From NCBI RefSeq assembly GCF_008710285.1, contig NZ_VYQF01000002.1, forward strand, positions 591,203-655,202: 64,000 bases of DNA, given 5' to 3'. The translations under genes were made by a program, and so were the position numbers. The DNA is from Ginsengibacter hankyongi (GTDB lineage Bacteria; Bacteroidota; Bacteroidia; Chitinophagales; Chitinophagaceae). The notes beneath the pieces are model-generated. The model was not told the DNA's origin. It did not search any database and saw nothing but the letters and a program-made list of their open reading frames with translations. How positions within the stretch are numbered: the first letter of the stretch is position 1; the number at the start of each line of letters is the position of its first letter. Shown piece by piece: positions 1 through 9,121 of this stretch.

Positions 1-292
1 CAACTAACAAAAGAACACCATCGGCCATCTTTAAAACACGCTCCACTTCACCGCCAAAATCACTGTGACCAGGAGTATCAATAACATTTATTTTAACACC
101 TTTATAAGTAACTGAAACATTTTTACTGAAGATGGTAATGCCACGTTCTCTCTCAAGATCGTTGCTATCCATAATTAATTCGCCGGTTTCCTGGTTATCG
201 CGAAAAATATTTGTTGTGTGCAAAATCTTATCAACTAATGTGGTTTTTCCGTGATCAACGTGCGCTATTATCGCTATATTCCTTATTTCCAT
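1..292 (-). CDS. typA: TypA/BipA-type translational GTPase, partial (N-terminus only)
   Basis: Only the first 97 codons are present; the gene reads leftwards off the window edge. From the ATG at 292-290 the protein opens [17 protein letters not shown], which places the P-loop within the first 17 residues. [13 protein letters not shown] (switch I) and [10 protein letters not shown] (switch II) follow. The short N-terminus and the LERERGITI form fit TypA/BipA better than EF-G or LepA. The family is a ribosome-associated GTPase that helps 50S assembly and growth under stress. The upstream 150 bases are shared with the divergent small membrane protein gene. Motifs are read directly; the choice of TypA over other translational GTPases is from the N-terminal pattern alone. 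Confidence 0.88.
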   Translation of the reverse strand, partial: MEIRNIAIIAHVDHGKTTLVDKILHTTNIFRDNQETGELIMDSNDLERERGITIFSKNVSVTYKGVKINVIDTPGHSDFGGEVERVLKMADGVLLLV

Positions 293-486
293 AATTAAAT
301 TTTATCCTAAAAATTCAAAATGACAATATTCTGAATTTTTTAAGTGTGCGAAGGTACGCTAATTCAGTTTCATGGCAAGCATAAAAGCGGAGTTAACGCA
401 AAATTTAACCGCTCCTTAAGTAGCGAAAACTGTCAAAAATTTTTTTGGAGTTTAATTTGATAATAGTTACAGTACAAATTTTAGGA

Positions 487-759
487 ATGAAAAGAAAACT
501 TCCCTCACTTAAAGTATGTGTTCTTTTGGACATTATTGGGTGTTTAAGTTATGTTATGCTTCCTTTTGGCCCAATTTGGGCTGTTCTTTCGGGCATTATA
601 TTTTATGTTCTTTTTGGAAGAAAATTTGGAATGCTTGGCGGTATTTTTTCGTCCCTCGAAGAGTTATTCCCCGGAATAGATTTAATACCAACATTCACTC
701 TTGCATGGCTTATAAGAAAATATGAGATTGAACAATTGCGTTTGAAACAATATCCATAG
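487..759 (+). CDS. Small conserved-type integral membrane protein, unknown function
   Basis: A 90-residue hydrophobic protein with two membrane stretches. The first runs from CVLLDIIGCLSYVMLPFG to about residue 45 (IWAVLSGIIFYVLFG). The second lies near the C-terminus (LIPTFTLAWLIRK). The ending EELFPGIDLIPTFTLAW resembles a small uncharacterised membrane-protein family I associate with Bacteroidota. The start is uncertain. ATG at 487 gives MKRKLPSLKVCV, which I prefer, but the frame is open upstream to TTG codons at 457 and 445. The TTG at 457 has GGAG six bases before it. The gene stands alone, divergent from typA, and no function can be assigned. Confidence 0.65.
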   Translation: MKRKLPSLKVCVLLDIIGCLSYVMLPFGPIWAVLSGIIFYVLFGRKFGMLGGIFSSLEELFPGIDLIPTFTLAWLIRKYEIEQLRLKQYP

Positions 760-941
760 CCAATCTCATTGCGCTTTTGTGGAAACCATTTATATAAACA
801 GGGTTGCAGTTTAATACAACAATTAGTGAATTCATTTCTTATTGGATGCCTATTGCATTTATAATCCCCGTTTACTGCTCAACTAATTAAGTGGAATTAT
901 GTTTCGATAAAATCATTAGTTTTAAACCTAAACAGACTTCA

Positions 942-2582
942 ATGAGAAAATTATTGTTTTTTTCCTTTCTTATTTCCAATATTTGTTTTGCCCAGGATAG
1001 TATTACGATTCCGGACATTGCATCTGCAGAAAAAATCATTAGCATGCATTTTACACAAGCCAAAGAGGATTCTCTTTTAAGTGCAGTACAGGCCAAGGCG
1101 AAAGAATATGATAAAATGCATCTTTATTCGTTGGACAATTCAATTCCTATGACGATGGCAGAAAGTCCTTTGCTTCCTTATATGGATTTAAATAAAAGAC
1201 AGCAGCCTGTTAACTTTTCTATTCCTAAAGGAATAGAAATGCCTGCCAATAAAAATGATCTTGCTTTTTATTCCATTCCGCAATTAGCTTCCTTAATTAA
1301 AAATAAAAAAATAAGCTCTGTTGAGCTCACTAAATTTTTCATTGACAGATTAAAAAAATATGGAGATACGCTTCAATGCGTAATTTCACTAACTGAAGAT
1401 ATTGCTATGAAGCAGGCCGCAGAAGCCGATAAAGAAATCGCAGCGGGAAAATATCGTGGATTATTACACGGCATCCCTTACGGGTTAAAAGACCTTTTTG
1501 CTGTGAAAGGAACAAAAACTACGTGGGGGGCAGAGCCATATAAAGACCAGGTTATAAATACTGACAGTTACGTGTACACGAAATTAAAACAAGCGGGTGC
1601 AGTACTTATTGCCAAATTAACTTTAGGTGCCTTAGCTATGGATGATTACTGGTTTGGTGGCAGAACAAAAAATCCATGGAACATGCTGGAAGGTTCCAGT
1701 GGCTCTTCTGCAGGTTCAGCAGCGGCAACCGTTGCAGGGCTTGTTCCTTTTGCAATCGGAACAGAAACTTATGGTTCAATTATATCACCATCTACGGTTT
1801 GCGGCGCAACAGGATTGCGGCCTACATTTGGTTCCGTAAGCAGGAGTGGCGCAATGACACTATGCTGGAGTCTGGATAAAGCCGGGCCTATTTGCAGAAG
1901 CGCAGAAGACGCGGCAATTGTTTTTAATTATTTGCACGGAACCGATAAATTGGACGCTGCTGCCGTAAACATGCCGTTTAATTATACGGCCAAAGCTGAT
2001 TTATCGAAACTGAAAATTGCTTATGCAAAAAATTATTTTGGCAAAAAAGATACGCTCGGAAATGAAGATGCAGTTTTAGATGTATTCAGGAAAGCTGGTG
2101 CACAACTGATTCCAGTTGAGTTTCCTGATTCCGGCATTTATAATTTTGATATCATTGGTATTGTTATAGGTTCAGAAAGTGCTGCAGCTTTTGATGGTTT
2201 TACAAGAACCGGTTTGGACGATAAAATGACAAGACAGGGAAAAGGCGAATGGCCGAATTATTTCAGGGCCGCAAGGTTTATTCCTGCTGTGGAATACGTC
2301 AATGCTAACAGGCACCGCTACCAGCTAATGCAAAAAGTAAATGATGTTATAGAAAAATATGATGTAATCATTTGCCCCACATGGGTAGGAAACCAGGCTG
2401 CTATAACTAATTTAACCGGCCATCCTGCTATTAGCATCCCAACTGGATTTAATAAAGAACACACGCCTACCAGCATTACACTTGTCGGTAAGTTGTTTGA
2501 TGAGGCAACACTACTTGCCATTGCGAAGGTTTACCAGGATGCAACTCAATGGAACAAAATGCATCCACCATTTTTTAAATAA
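942..2582 (+). CDS. Exported amidase (amidase signature family)
   Basis: A 546-residue protein of the amidase signature family, which hydrolyses C-N amide bonds with a Lys-cisSer-Ser triad. The catalytic Lys lies in YGLKDLF (about residue 183). The Ser/Gly-rich signature is GSSGSSAGSAAATVAG, and the nucleophile motif is TYGSIISPS. The usual GGSxRxPA is altered here to YGSIISPS, which is acceptable for distant members. I start at ATG 942 because it opens a clear signal peptide (MRKLLFFSFLISNICFAQ); an upstream in-frame ATG at 891 would bury it. An exported, monofunctional enzyme with no gatB/gatC neighbour argues against tRNA amidotransferase GatA and for a scavenging amidase or peptide amidase. 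The next gene is an exported peptidase. Confidence 0.87.
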   Translation: MRKLLFFSFLISNICFAQDSITIPDIASAEKIISMHFTQAKEDSLLSAVQAKAKEYDKMHLYSLDNSIPMTMAESPLLPYMDLNKRQQPVNFSIPKGIEMPANKNDLAFYSIPQLASLIKNKKISSVELTKFFIDRLKKYGDTLQCVISLTEDIAMKQAAEADKEIAAGKYRGLLHGIPYGLKDLFAVKGTKTTWGAEPYKDQVINTDSYVYTKLKQAGAVLIAKLTLGALAMDDYWFGGRTKNPWNMLEGSSGSSAGSAAATVAGLVPFAIGTETYGSIISPSTVCGATGLRPTFGSVSRSGAMTLCWSLDKAGPICRSAEDAAIVFNYLHGTDKLDAAAVNMPFNYTAKADLSKLKIAYAKNYFGKKDTLGNEDAVLDVFRKAGAQLIPVEFPDSGIYNFDIIGIVIGSESAAAFDGFTRTGLDDKMTRQGKGEWPNYFRAARFIPAVEYVNANRHRYQLMQKVNDVIEKYDVIICPTWVGNQAAITNLTGHPAISIPTGFNKEHTPTSITLVGKLFDEATLLAIAKVYQDATQWNKMHPPFFK

Positions 2583-2725
2583 GTACAGAGAGTGAATAAA
2601 AAACCAAGAAGTTTATCAAAGTGAATTTTATACTAGCATTTGTAGAAACCTTCCTGGTTTGCCACCTTTATTTTTATAAATTGAAACTATCTTAGCCTGA
2701 ACCTAAAAAAATTAAATTACCATAC

Positions 2726-4954
2726 ATGAAGAAAATTCTTTTACCTCTTTTATTACTTTTTATCATTCAAATTTCATTTAGCCAAACAAAACAAATCACC
2801 GGCTTCTATGAAAAAAATGTAGATAGGCAATTAAATCTTGAATCTTCTTTTGATAAAAATTTAAGCAGGGAAAATATCGGTGAAACTATTAAAAAGCTAT
2901 CTGCAGTTCCTCACCACATTAGCTCTCCGGGAAGTAAGGCAAATGCGGAATACATTTTAAGTCTTTATAAAAAGTGGGGATGGGATGCTCAAATAGAAAC
3001 CTTCCATGTACTGTTCCCAACACCCAAAACAAGAATATTAGAGATGACTTCTCCTACATCTTATAAAACCATATTAAAAGAACCTTCCCTAAAAGAAGAC
3101 GCCACGAGTGGACAATCAGGGCAATTACCTACCTATAATGCATATAGTGCGGATGGTGATGTAACAGGCGATCTTGTTTTTGTAAACTATGGTTTGCCAC
3201 AGGATTATGAGGTGCTGGATAAAATGGGTATTGATGTAAGAGGAAAAATTGTAATTGCAAAATATGGCAATAGCTGGAGAGGAACCAAGCCTAAAATAGC
3301 CCAGGAACACGGTGCAATAGGTTGCATCATTTATAGCGACCCGATGGATGATGGATACTTTCACGGTGACGTGTACCCGAAAGGCGCTTTCAAAAATGAA
3401 TATGGAGTGCAAAGAGGTTCTGTAATGGATATAGTTATTTATCCCGGCGATCCTTTAACTCCGGGTATTGGTGCAACTGAAGATTCAAAAAGATTAGACA
3501 GGTTGCAGGCACCTAATCTTTTAAAAATACCTGTATTGCCAATAAGTTATCACGATGCAACGCCTTTACTTGAAGCGTTGGAGGGACCTGTAGCTCCTGA
3601 TAATTGGCATGGTGGTTTGCCCTTTGCTTACCATATTGGTCCTGGTAAAACAAAAGTTCACTTGAAAGTTGCATTCAATTGGGATATTGTTCCATGCTAT
3701 GATGTTATTGCAAAAATTCAGGGATCTAAATTTCCGGATGAATGGGTGATACGTGGTAATCACCAGGATGCGTGGGTAAATGGAGCAACCGATCCAATTA
3801 GCGGGCAGGCTGCACTGTTAGAAGAAGCAAAATCAATTGGTGATCTTTTAAAAACAGGATGGAAACCAGATCGCACTTTAGTGTATTGCGCATGGGATGG
3901 CGAAGAGCCTGGCTTATTGGGTTCTACAGAATGGCTGGAAGAACATGAAAAAGAACTGCAAAAAAAAGCTGTTGTGTATATTAATACCGACGATTATGAG
4001 CGTGGCTTTTTATTCGTTGAAGGCTCTCATGCACTGGAACCTTTAATGGATGAGATTTCGAAAACAGTTGTTGATCCCGAAACTAACGTAAGCGTATTCG
4101 AAAGAAGAAAGGACCACGATGCAATATCGGCTGGAAGCGCTGATGCAACGAAAAAAATATTAGATGAAAAAGAATTGAAATTAGGGGCGATGGGTTCTGG
4201 CTCTGATTATTCTTCTTTTATTCAACATGCAGGAATACCTGCACTGAACCTGGGATATGGTGGCGAAGGAGGTGGTGGAGAATATCATTCTATCTATGAT
4301 TCTTATTATGATTTTACAAAGTTTAAAGATCCTGGTTTTCAATATGGAGTTGCATTGGCAGAAACCGCCGGGCACGCAGTTCTAAGGATCGCCAATGCAG
4401 ATGTATTGCCTTTTGATTTTACTCATCTATATAAAACAATTTCGGGTTATTCTGATGAATTAATGGCACTCCTAAAAACCACGAGGGAATCCACAGAGAT
4501 AGAAAATCAACTAATTAATTCCGGCGATTATAAAGTAGGAGAAGATCCTACAAAGAAGTATAACATTCCTGTTGCAAAGTCAGAAGTTCCATTTCTTGAT
4601 TTTTCGCCATTGCAAAATGCATTGACACAATTGAAAAAAAATACTGATATTTTGGAGGCAGCTTATCAGGATAAAATAAAAACGAATAATGTTAGCGAAT
4701 CTTTTAATCAATCACTTTACCGGGCGGAACAACAATTATTAACGGAAACAGGGTTACCGCGAAGAGCATGGTACAAACACACCATATATGCTCCGGGATT
4801 TTACACGGGTTACGGCGTAAAAACTATGCCCGGTATTCGTGAAGCCATTGAGCAAAGAAACTGGAAAGAAGCTCAGGAACAAATTGAAGTATATGCTAAA
4901 GCTATTATGAGACTTGCAGAATATTTGAATGATGTTGCAATGGCAAATAAGTAA
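2726..4954 (+). CDS. Exported M28 metallopeptidase, glutamate carboxypeptidase II-like
   Basis: 742 residues with a signal peptide (MKKILLPLLLLFIIQISFSQ). The architecture is that of glutamate carboxypeptidase II and the transferrin receptor: a PA insert around residues 130-300, a co-catalytic zinc M28 domain, then a C-terminal helical dimerisation domain. The zinc ligands and catalytic residues are visible in order: GNHQDAW (His), NGATDPISG (bridging Asp), WDGEEPGLLGS (general base Glu and ligand), NTDDYERG (Asp) and EYHSIYDSY (His). So it should be active, unlike transferrin receptors. Known relatives remove C-terminal acidic residues from peptides; here a periplasmic peptide-scavenging role is inferred. 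It follows the exported amidase by 143 bases, in the same direction. Confidence 0.92.
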   Translation: MKKILLPLLLLFIIQISFSQTKQITGFYEKNVDRQLNLESSFDKNLSRENIGETIKKLSAVPHHISSPGSKANAEYILSLYKKWGWDAQIETFHVLFPTPKTRILEMTSPTSYKTILKEPSLKEDATSGQSGQLPTYNAYSADGDVTGDLVFVNYGLPQDYEVLDKMGIDVRGKIVIAKYGNSWRGTKPKIAQEHGAIGCIIYSDPMDDGYFHGDVYPKGAFKNEYGVQRGSVMDIVIYPGDPLTPGIGATEDSKRLDRLQAPNLLKIPVLPISYHDATPLLEALEGPVAPDNWHGGLPFAYHIGPGKTKVHLKVAFNWDIVPCYDVIAKIQGSKFPDEWVIRGNHQDAWVNGATDPISGQAALLEEAKSIGDLLKTGWKPDRTLVYCAWDGEEPGLLGSTEWLEEHEKELQKKAVVYINTDDYERGFLFVEGSHALEPLMDEISKTVVDPETNVSVFERRKDHDAISAGSADATKKILDEKELKLGAMGSGSDYSSFIQHAGIPALNLGYGGEGGGGEYHSIYDSYYDFTKFKDPGFQYGVALAETAGHAVLRIANADVLPFDFTHLYKTISGYSDELMALLKTTRESTEIENQLINSGDYKVGEDPTKKYNIPVAKSEVPFLDFSPLQNALTQLKKNTDILEAAYQDKIKTNNVSESFNQSLYRAEQQLLTETGLPRRAWYKHTIYAPGFYTGYGVKTMPGIREAIEQRNWKEAQEQIEVYAKAIMRLAEYLNDVAMANK

Positions 4955-5068
4955 TTGTCGTTGAGAAATACCCGGTTACGGAAAATGGAAACACATTCTT
5001 TAATAGCGATCCAGTCTTTGTTTTCATAACATTTATTTTCATATTTCAGTTGTAAATTGCATATCCCT

Positions 5069-7096
5069 ATGCCTTTTCAACTTAATTCATCATATCAGCC
5101 GGCAGGCGATCAGCCACAGGCAATTGAACAATTAACACGTGGCTTGTTAGAAGGAGAAAAATACCAGACGTTGTTAGGTGTAACCGGTAGTGGTAAAACT
5201 TTTACCATGGCCAATGTAATTCAAAATGTACAAAAGCCGACTCTTGTGCTTACACATAATAAAACATTGGTAGCACAGTTATATGGCGAGTTCCGGCAAT
5301 TCTTCCCTGATAATTCTGTAGGATATTTTGTTTCTTATTATGATTATTATCAGCCTGAAGCGTATATGCCTGTCAGTGATACTTACATTGAAAAAGACCT
5401 GAGCATAAACGAAGAACTTGATAAATTAAGACTTGCGGCAACATCGCAATTATTAACCGGCAGAAGAGATATCATTGTTGTGGCGAGTGTAAGCTGTATT
5501 TATGGTATTGGTAACCCGAAAGATTTTGCTGAAGGTGTTGTACGAATCAAAGAAGGACAAACAATAAGCCGACAGGGGTTTTTACATTCATTGGTTAATG
5601 GATTGTATTCACGCACGCAAGGTGATTTTGCAAGGGGCACATTCAGGGTGAAAGGTGATACAGTTGATATCAATCTTCCGTACATGGATAATGGTTATCG
5701 CATTACTTTTTTTGGGGATGAAATTGAAAGTATTGAAACGCTCGAACTCAGTACCGGTAAAAGGATTTCGAAAGTTGATGATGCGGCCATATTTCCGGCA
5801 AATTTATATATAGCGCCAAAAGATAAACTGCAACAGATACTTGCAGAAATACAAGATGAGGCTGCAAGGCAAACGGAATATTTTAAAAGTACAGGAAAGT
5901 ATATTGAAGCACAAAGAATTTCAGAACGGGTGAATTATGATATTGAAATGATCCGTGAATTGGGATATTGTAACGGCGTTGAAAACTATTCAAGATTTTT
6001 TGACAGGAGAGAGCCAGGTACAAGGCCTTTCTGTTTGCTGGATTATTTTCCACCCGACTTTTTATGTGTAATTGATGAGAGCCACCAAACTATTCCACAG
6101 GTCAGTGGTATGTACGGCGGTGACCGGTCACGAAAATTAATTTTAGTAGATTATGGTTTTCGTCTACCCTCTGCGTTAGATAACCGCCCGTTAAACTTTA
6201 ATGAGTTTGAAAGTATGCTCAACCAAACTATTTATGTAAGTGCAACTCCTGGGGATTATGAATTGGAAAAAACTGGAGGTATAGTGGTAGAGCAGGTTGT
6301 GCGGCCAACGGGTTTATTAGATCCGCCGATAGAAATCCGTCCTTCCGTAAACCAGATTGATGATTTGCTGGATGAAATTGATAAACGGGTTACTAAAGGT
6401 GATCGTGTCCTCGTAACAACATTAACCAAGCGTATGGCCGAAGAGATGGATAAATATTTACACCGTATCAACATTAAATCAAAATATATCCATAGTGAAG
6501 TTGATACGCTGGAGAGAATCGAAATTCTGCGCCAGCTAAGGCTCGGGGAAATTGATGTATTGGTAGGCGTAAACCTTTTGCGTGAAGGACTAGACCTTCC
6601 AGAAGTTTCATTAGTAGCCATTTTGGATGCCGATAAAGAAGGCTTTCTTCGTAACGAAAGATCACTTACTCAAACTGCTGGTAGGGCTGCCCGTAATATT
6701 GATGGGTTGGTAATTTTTTATGCAGATACTATCACAGAAAGCATGCAAAAAACGATTGATGAAACTACTCGCAGAAGAGAAAAACAGATTCAATATAATA
6801 TTGAACACGGCATAACCCCGAAGACGATTAAGAAATCGATTGACCAAATAATGGGACAAACCTCTGTGTTGGATATCAAAGGAACAACTGCCTCACCTTA
6901 TGCAGCCGACGATCTTATAACTATTGCAGCAGAAGAACAGGTTGAGTACAAAACAATTCCTCAACTGGAGAAAGCAGTAACTAACATAAAGCGCCAAATG
7001 GAGAAAGCCGCACGGGACCTGGATTTCATGGAAGCCGCAAGATTAAGGGATGAGATGTTTAGAATGCAGAAAGAGTTGGAGGAAATGAAAAACTAA
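5069..7096 (+). CDS. uvrB: Excinuclease ABC subunit B (UvrB)
   Basis: The damage-verification helicase-like subunit of nucleotide excision repair. It is loaded by UvrA and recruits UvrC for dual incision. It shows GVTGSGKTF (Walker A), the beta-hairpin region YFVSYYDYYQPEAYMP used to probe the strand, IDESH (Walker B), VSATPGDYE, the helicase C-terminal motif QTAGRAARN, and a C-terminal UVR domain (MEKAARDLDFMEAARLRDEM) that binds UvrC. Its length of 675 residues is normal. I start at ATG 5069 (MPFQLNSSYQPAGDQPQAI), which matches the usual UvrB N-terminus; an in-frame TTG at 5057 is less likely. It is convergent with tag, with one base between the two stop codons. Confidence 0.97.
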   Translation: MPFQLNSSYQPAGDQPQAIEQLTRGLLEGEKYQTLLGVTGSGKTFTMANVIQNVQKPTLVLTHNKTLVAQLYGEFRQFFPDNSVGYFVSYYDYYQPEAYMPVSDTYIEKDLSINEELDKLRLAATSQLLTGRRDIIVVASVSCIYGIGNPKDFAEGVVRIKEGQTISRQGFLHSLVNGLYSRTQGDFARGTFRVKGDTVDINLPYMDNGYRITFFGDEIESIETLELSTGKRISKVDDAAIFPANLYIAPKDKLQQILAEIQDEAARQTEYFKSTGKYIEAQRISERVNYDIEMIRELGYCNGVENYSRFFDRREPGTRPFCLLDYFPPDFLCVIDESHQTIPQVSGMYGGDRSRKLILVDYGFRLPSALDNRPLNFNEFESMLNQTIYVSATPGDYELEKTGGIVVEQVVRPTGLLDPPIEIRPSVNQIDDLLDEIDKRVTKGDRVLVTTLTKRMAEEMDKYLHRINIKSKYIHSEVDTLERIEILRQLRLGEIDVLVGVNLLREGLDLPEVSLVAILDADKEGFLRNERSLTQTAGRAARNIDGLVIFYADTITESMQKTIDETTRRREKQIQYNIEHGITPKTIKKSIDQIMGQTSVLDIKGTTASPYAADDLITIAAEEQVEYKTIPQLEKAVTNIKRQMEKAARDLDFMEAARLRDEMFRMQKELEEMKN

Positions 7097-7097
7097 A

Positions 7098-7646
7098 TTA
7101 TTTCTTCAAAAACGCTGGCTTCGCCTTCATCACTTTTTTATAAACAGCACAACTCTCAACATGTGCCCCTGGCAAATAACCAGTGCTCATTAAAAATTCA
7201 TTTACAATTTCACCTCCTGTAAACCTGAAAGTGGTTTTAAATATTTTCACCCATTCATCTTTTGTTTTTGGATGATGATGATCGATCCAATTTTTGAAAG
7301 AACCAAATTCTTTTTGAATATTTAAAAGCGTTTTTGCATTTTCAATTGCTGCATTTATTTTTAAACGGTTACGGATTATTCCTGCATCATTCATTAATCT
7401 TTCAAAATCTTTTTCTTTAAAGGCAGCTACTTTTTTAATATTGAAATTTTTGTACGCCTTTCTAAAATTTTCCTGTTTGTTTAAGATAGTTGACCAACTT
7501 AAACCTGCCTGGTTTATTTCAAGAATAAGCCTTCCAAATAATTCATCGTCGTTATCTATTGGAAATCCATAAGCGGTATCATGATAAATTTTGTGTACGT
7601 TATTTTTGTCCATTGTGCTAACTGCATCGCAATAAGTTGTGGCCAT
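7098..7646 (-). CDS. tag: DNA-3-methyladenine glycosylase I (Tag)
   Basis: A 182-residue base-excision-repair glycosylase that removes 3-methyladenine from alkylated DNA. It aligns along the Tag family: YHDTAYGFP, the active-site segment EINQAGLSW with the catalytic-site Glu, DAGIIRNRLKI (helix-hairpin-helix DNA contact), and FRFTGGEIVNEFLMSTGYL. The structural zinc site is kept: Cys6, His22, His162 and Cys166 in GAHVESC. Two further codons precede the usual TYC opening. It is convergent with uvrB with a single intervening base, so two DNA repair genes face each other with no room for a separate terminator. Confidence 0.93.
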   Translation of the reverse strand: MATTYCDAVSTMDKNNVHKIYHDTAYGFPIDNDDELFGRLILEINQAGLSWSTILNKQENFRKAYKNFNIKKVAAFKEKDFERLMNDAGIIRNRLKINAAIENAKTLLNIQKEFGSFKNWIDHHHPKTKDEWVKIFKTTFRFTGGEIVNEFLMSTGYLPGAHVESCAVYKKVMKAKPAFLKK

Positions 7647-7771
7647 ATCAATTGAATTGTTTTAGAAGTAGTTTAAAAGAATTATAAAATATGTTGTTTG
7701 TAGGGTTTTAAAATTAAAAAAAATTATAACGACGCCTGTATCTTTAATTTCAATAATAAAAATAGAATAGT

Positions 7772-8377
7772 ATGCTGGAACAATTTGATTGCACTAAAGA
7801 ATATGTCCTTGAAGATGATCGGGCAATACTTCGTCCTTTACAGCAGGAAGATAAAATTCACCTGCTGCCATTTTCCTTAAATGAACCTTACTTGTGGAAA
7901 TATTCTTTGGCGGGCGCAGAAGGCGAAGAAGGTTTGCAGAATTATATGAACATTACTTTTAGAGCGAGAGCTGAAGGAAAAGAATATCCCTTCATCGTAT
8001 TTGATAAACTAACCAATGAATATGCAGGCAGCACAAGATTTTATGATATTCAAAATGAGTTAGAAACGGTACAATTAGGCTACACATGGTATGGAACAAA
8101 GTTCCAGGGAACGGGATTGAATAAGCATTGCAAATACCTTCTTTTATCATTTGCTTTTGAACGTATGGGCTTTGAGCGATTTGAATTGAGAGCGGATAAT
8201 AACAATGTAAGAAGTATTGCCGCAATGAAATCGCTTGGATGTAAGGTTGATGGTATTCTTCGCAAAAATATGCCCACACGCGAAACTGGGATAAGAAGAG
8301 ACAGCATTGTTTTAAGTATTTTAAGAGATGAATGGTTTGGGGGAGTGAAAGAAAATCTTTTTATGAGATTGACCTGA
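7772..8377 (+). CDS. GNAT family N-acetyltransferase (RimJ/RimL-like)
   Basis: A 201-residue single-domain GNAT enzyme that would transfer an acetyl group from acetyl-CoA to an amine. It has the RimJ/RimL layout: an N-terminal LRPLQQEDKIHLLPF strand-helix, YAGSTRFYDI (beta 4), a core around GYTWYGTKFQGTGLNKHCK where Q-G-T-G-L forms the CoA pyrophosphate loop, and FELRADNNNVRSIAAMKSLG, the classic ending seen in ribosomal-protein acetyltransferases. The substrate cannot be read from sequence; ribosomal proteins, amino acids or antibiotics are all possible. It is a single gene, transcribed away from tag. Confidence 0.88.
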   Translation: MLEQFDCTKEYVLEDDRAILRPLQQEDKIHLLPFSLNEPYLWKYSLAGAEGEEGLQNYMNITFRARAEGKEYPFIVFDKLTNEYAGSTRFYDIQNELETVQLGYTWYGTKFQGTGLNKHCKYLLLSFAFERMGFERFELRADNNNVRSIAAMKSLGCKVDGILRKNMPTRETGIRRDSIVLSILRDEWFGGVKENLFMRLT

Positions 8378-8540
8378 TTTCAAAAAATGTTGCATAGAAG
8401 TGGTTCAAATTATAATAACTGATCAATAACTCCCCACATTATTTTCCTCTTATTGTTCTTGTTTGCCAACCTTGGGCCGAAAGGTAATAGGCAAGCCAAA
8501 TCGTAAAAGAAGAGCTTGTGCCCTTAGCGAAAATGATTTT

Positions 8541-9102
8541 TTAAAAGATCCATTTTACATCGACTTTTCCATTGGTTAGATTAATCATCTGTTGACTTTT
8601 ATTTTGTAATTCAAGGTCAAATCTTCCAATTATTCTGCATGTCTTGTAACTAAACGGTCCGAAAAGCCAGTCGGTACCACTGACAGTTTTGCAATCTGTT
8701 CTTCTCAAATCAAGGTTGCCAGACTTGTAGAAGTAAACTCTTTCTGAATCTATTGCCTGGTAATTCCCGGCTGTGTCTGTTGCCACCAGGTTACAACCCG
8801 CTTGTTCATTAATAAATAAATATTGATATTCTGGTACCAGGTAAGCACAGCCAGTGCGTGGGAATGAGATATTTCCGCCGAAAACATCTGGCATGAAAAT
8901 AACCAAACCAGGATCACCGGTGGCGGGACCGGTTAAATTTGCCAGAAATAAATCGCCCATATTTGAATAGAATGTGCCGTTATATTCGAAAGTAACCAGG
9001 TTAGGGGAATCGGAATTGGAATTGTCGTGATGATCTTTTTTACAGGCCGTAAGCGCAACAATTAATATCGTAATCGGAAGAAGATTTTTTTTTTATTTTC
9101 AT
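8541..9102 (-). pseudogene. Lipoprotein gene split by a one-base shift in an A10 homopolymer
   Basis: The open stretch 8541-8960 encodes the C-terminal 139 residues of an unrecognised exported protein. The same frame continues upstream without a stop through a lipobox segment (LLPITILIVALTACKKD) to a run of ten A on the coding strand (T10 at 9085-9094 on the + strand). Just before it sits ATG at 9102-9100, one frame off. With nine A the protein would read MKIKKNLLPITILIVALTAC, a normal lipoprotein signal, about 186 residues long. With ten A, translation from that ATG stops after 20 codons. Either the base count is an assembly error, or the gene is disrupted, or it is expressed by slippage on the A tract. 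No domain is recognised; the mature part is Cys-containing and beta-rich. Confidence 0.7.
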
Positions 9103-9121
9103 AATGAAGTAATTTTTTAAG

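Noticed and set aside
2603..2675. Imperfect inverted repeat AAACCAAGAAG / CTTCCTGGTTT after the amidase gene
   Set aside because: Mismatch and a loop of about 40 bases, with no T tract on the coding side; too weak to call a terminator.
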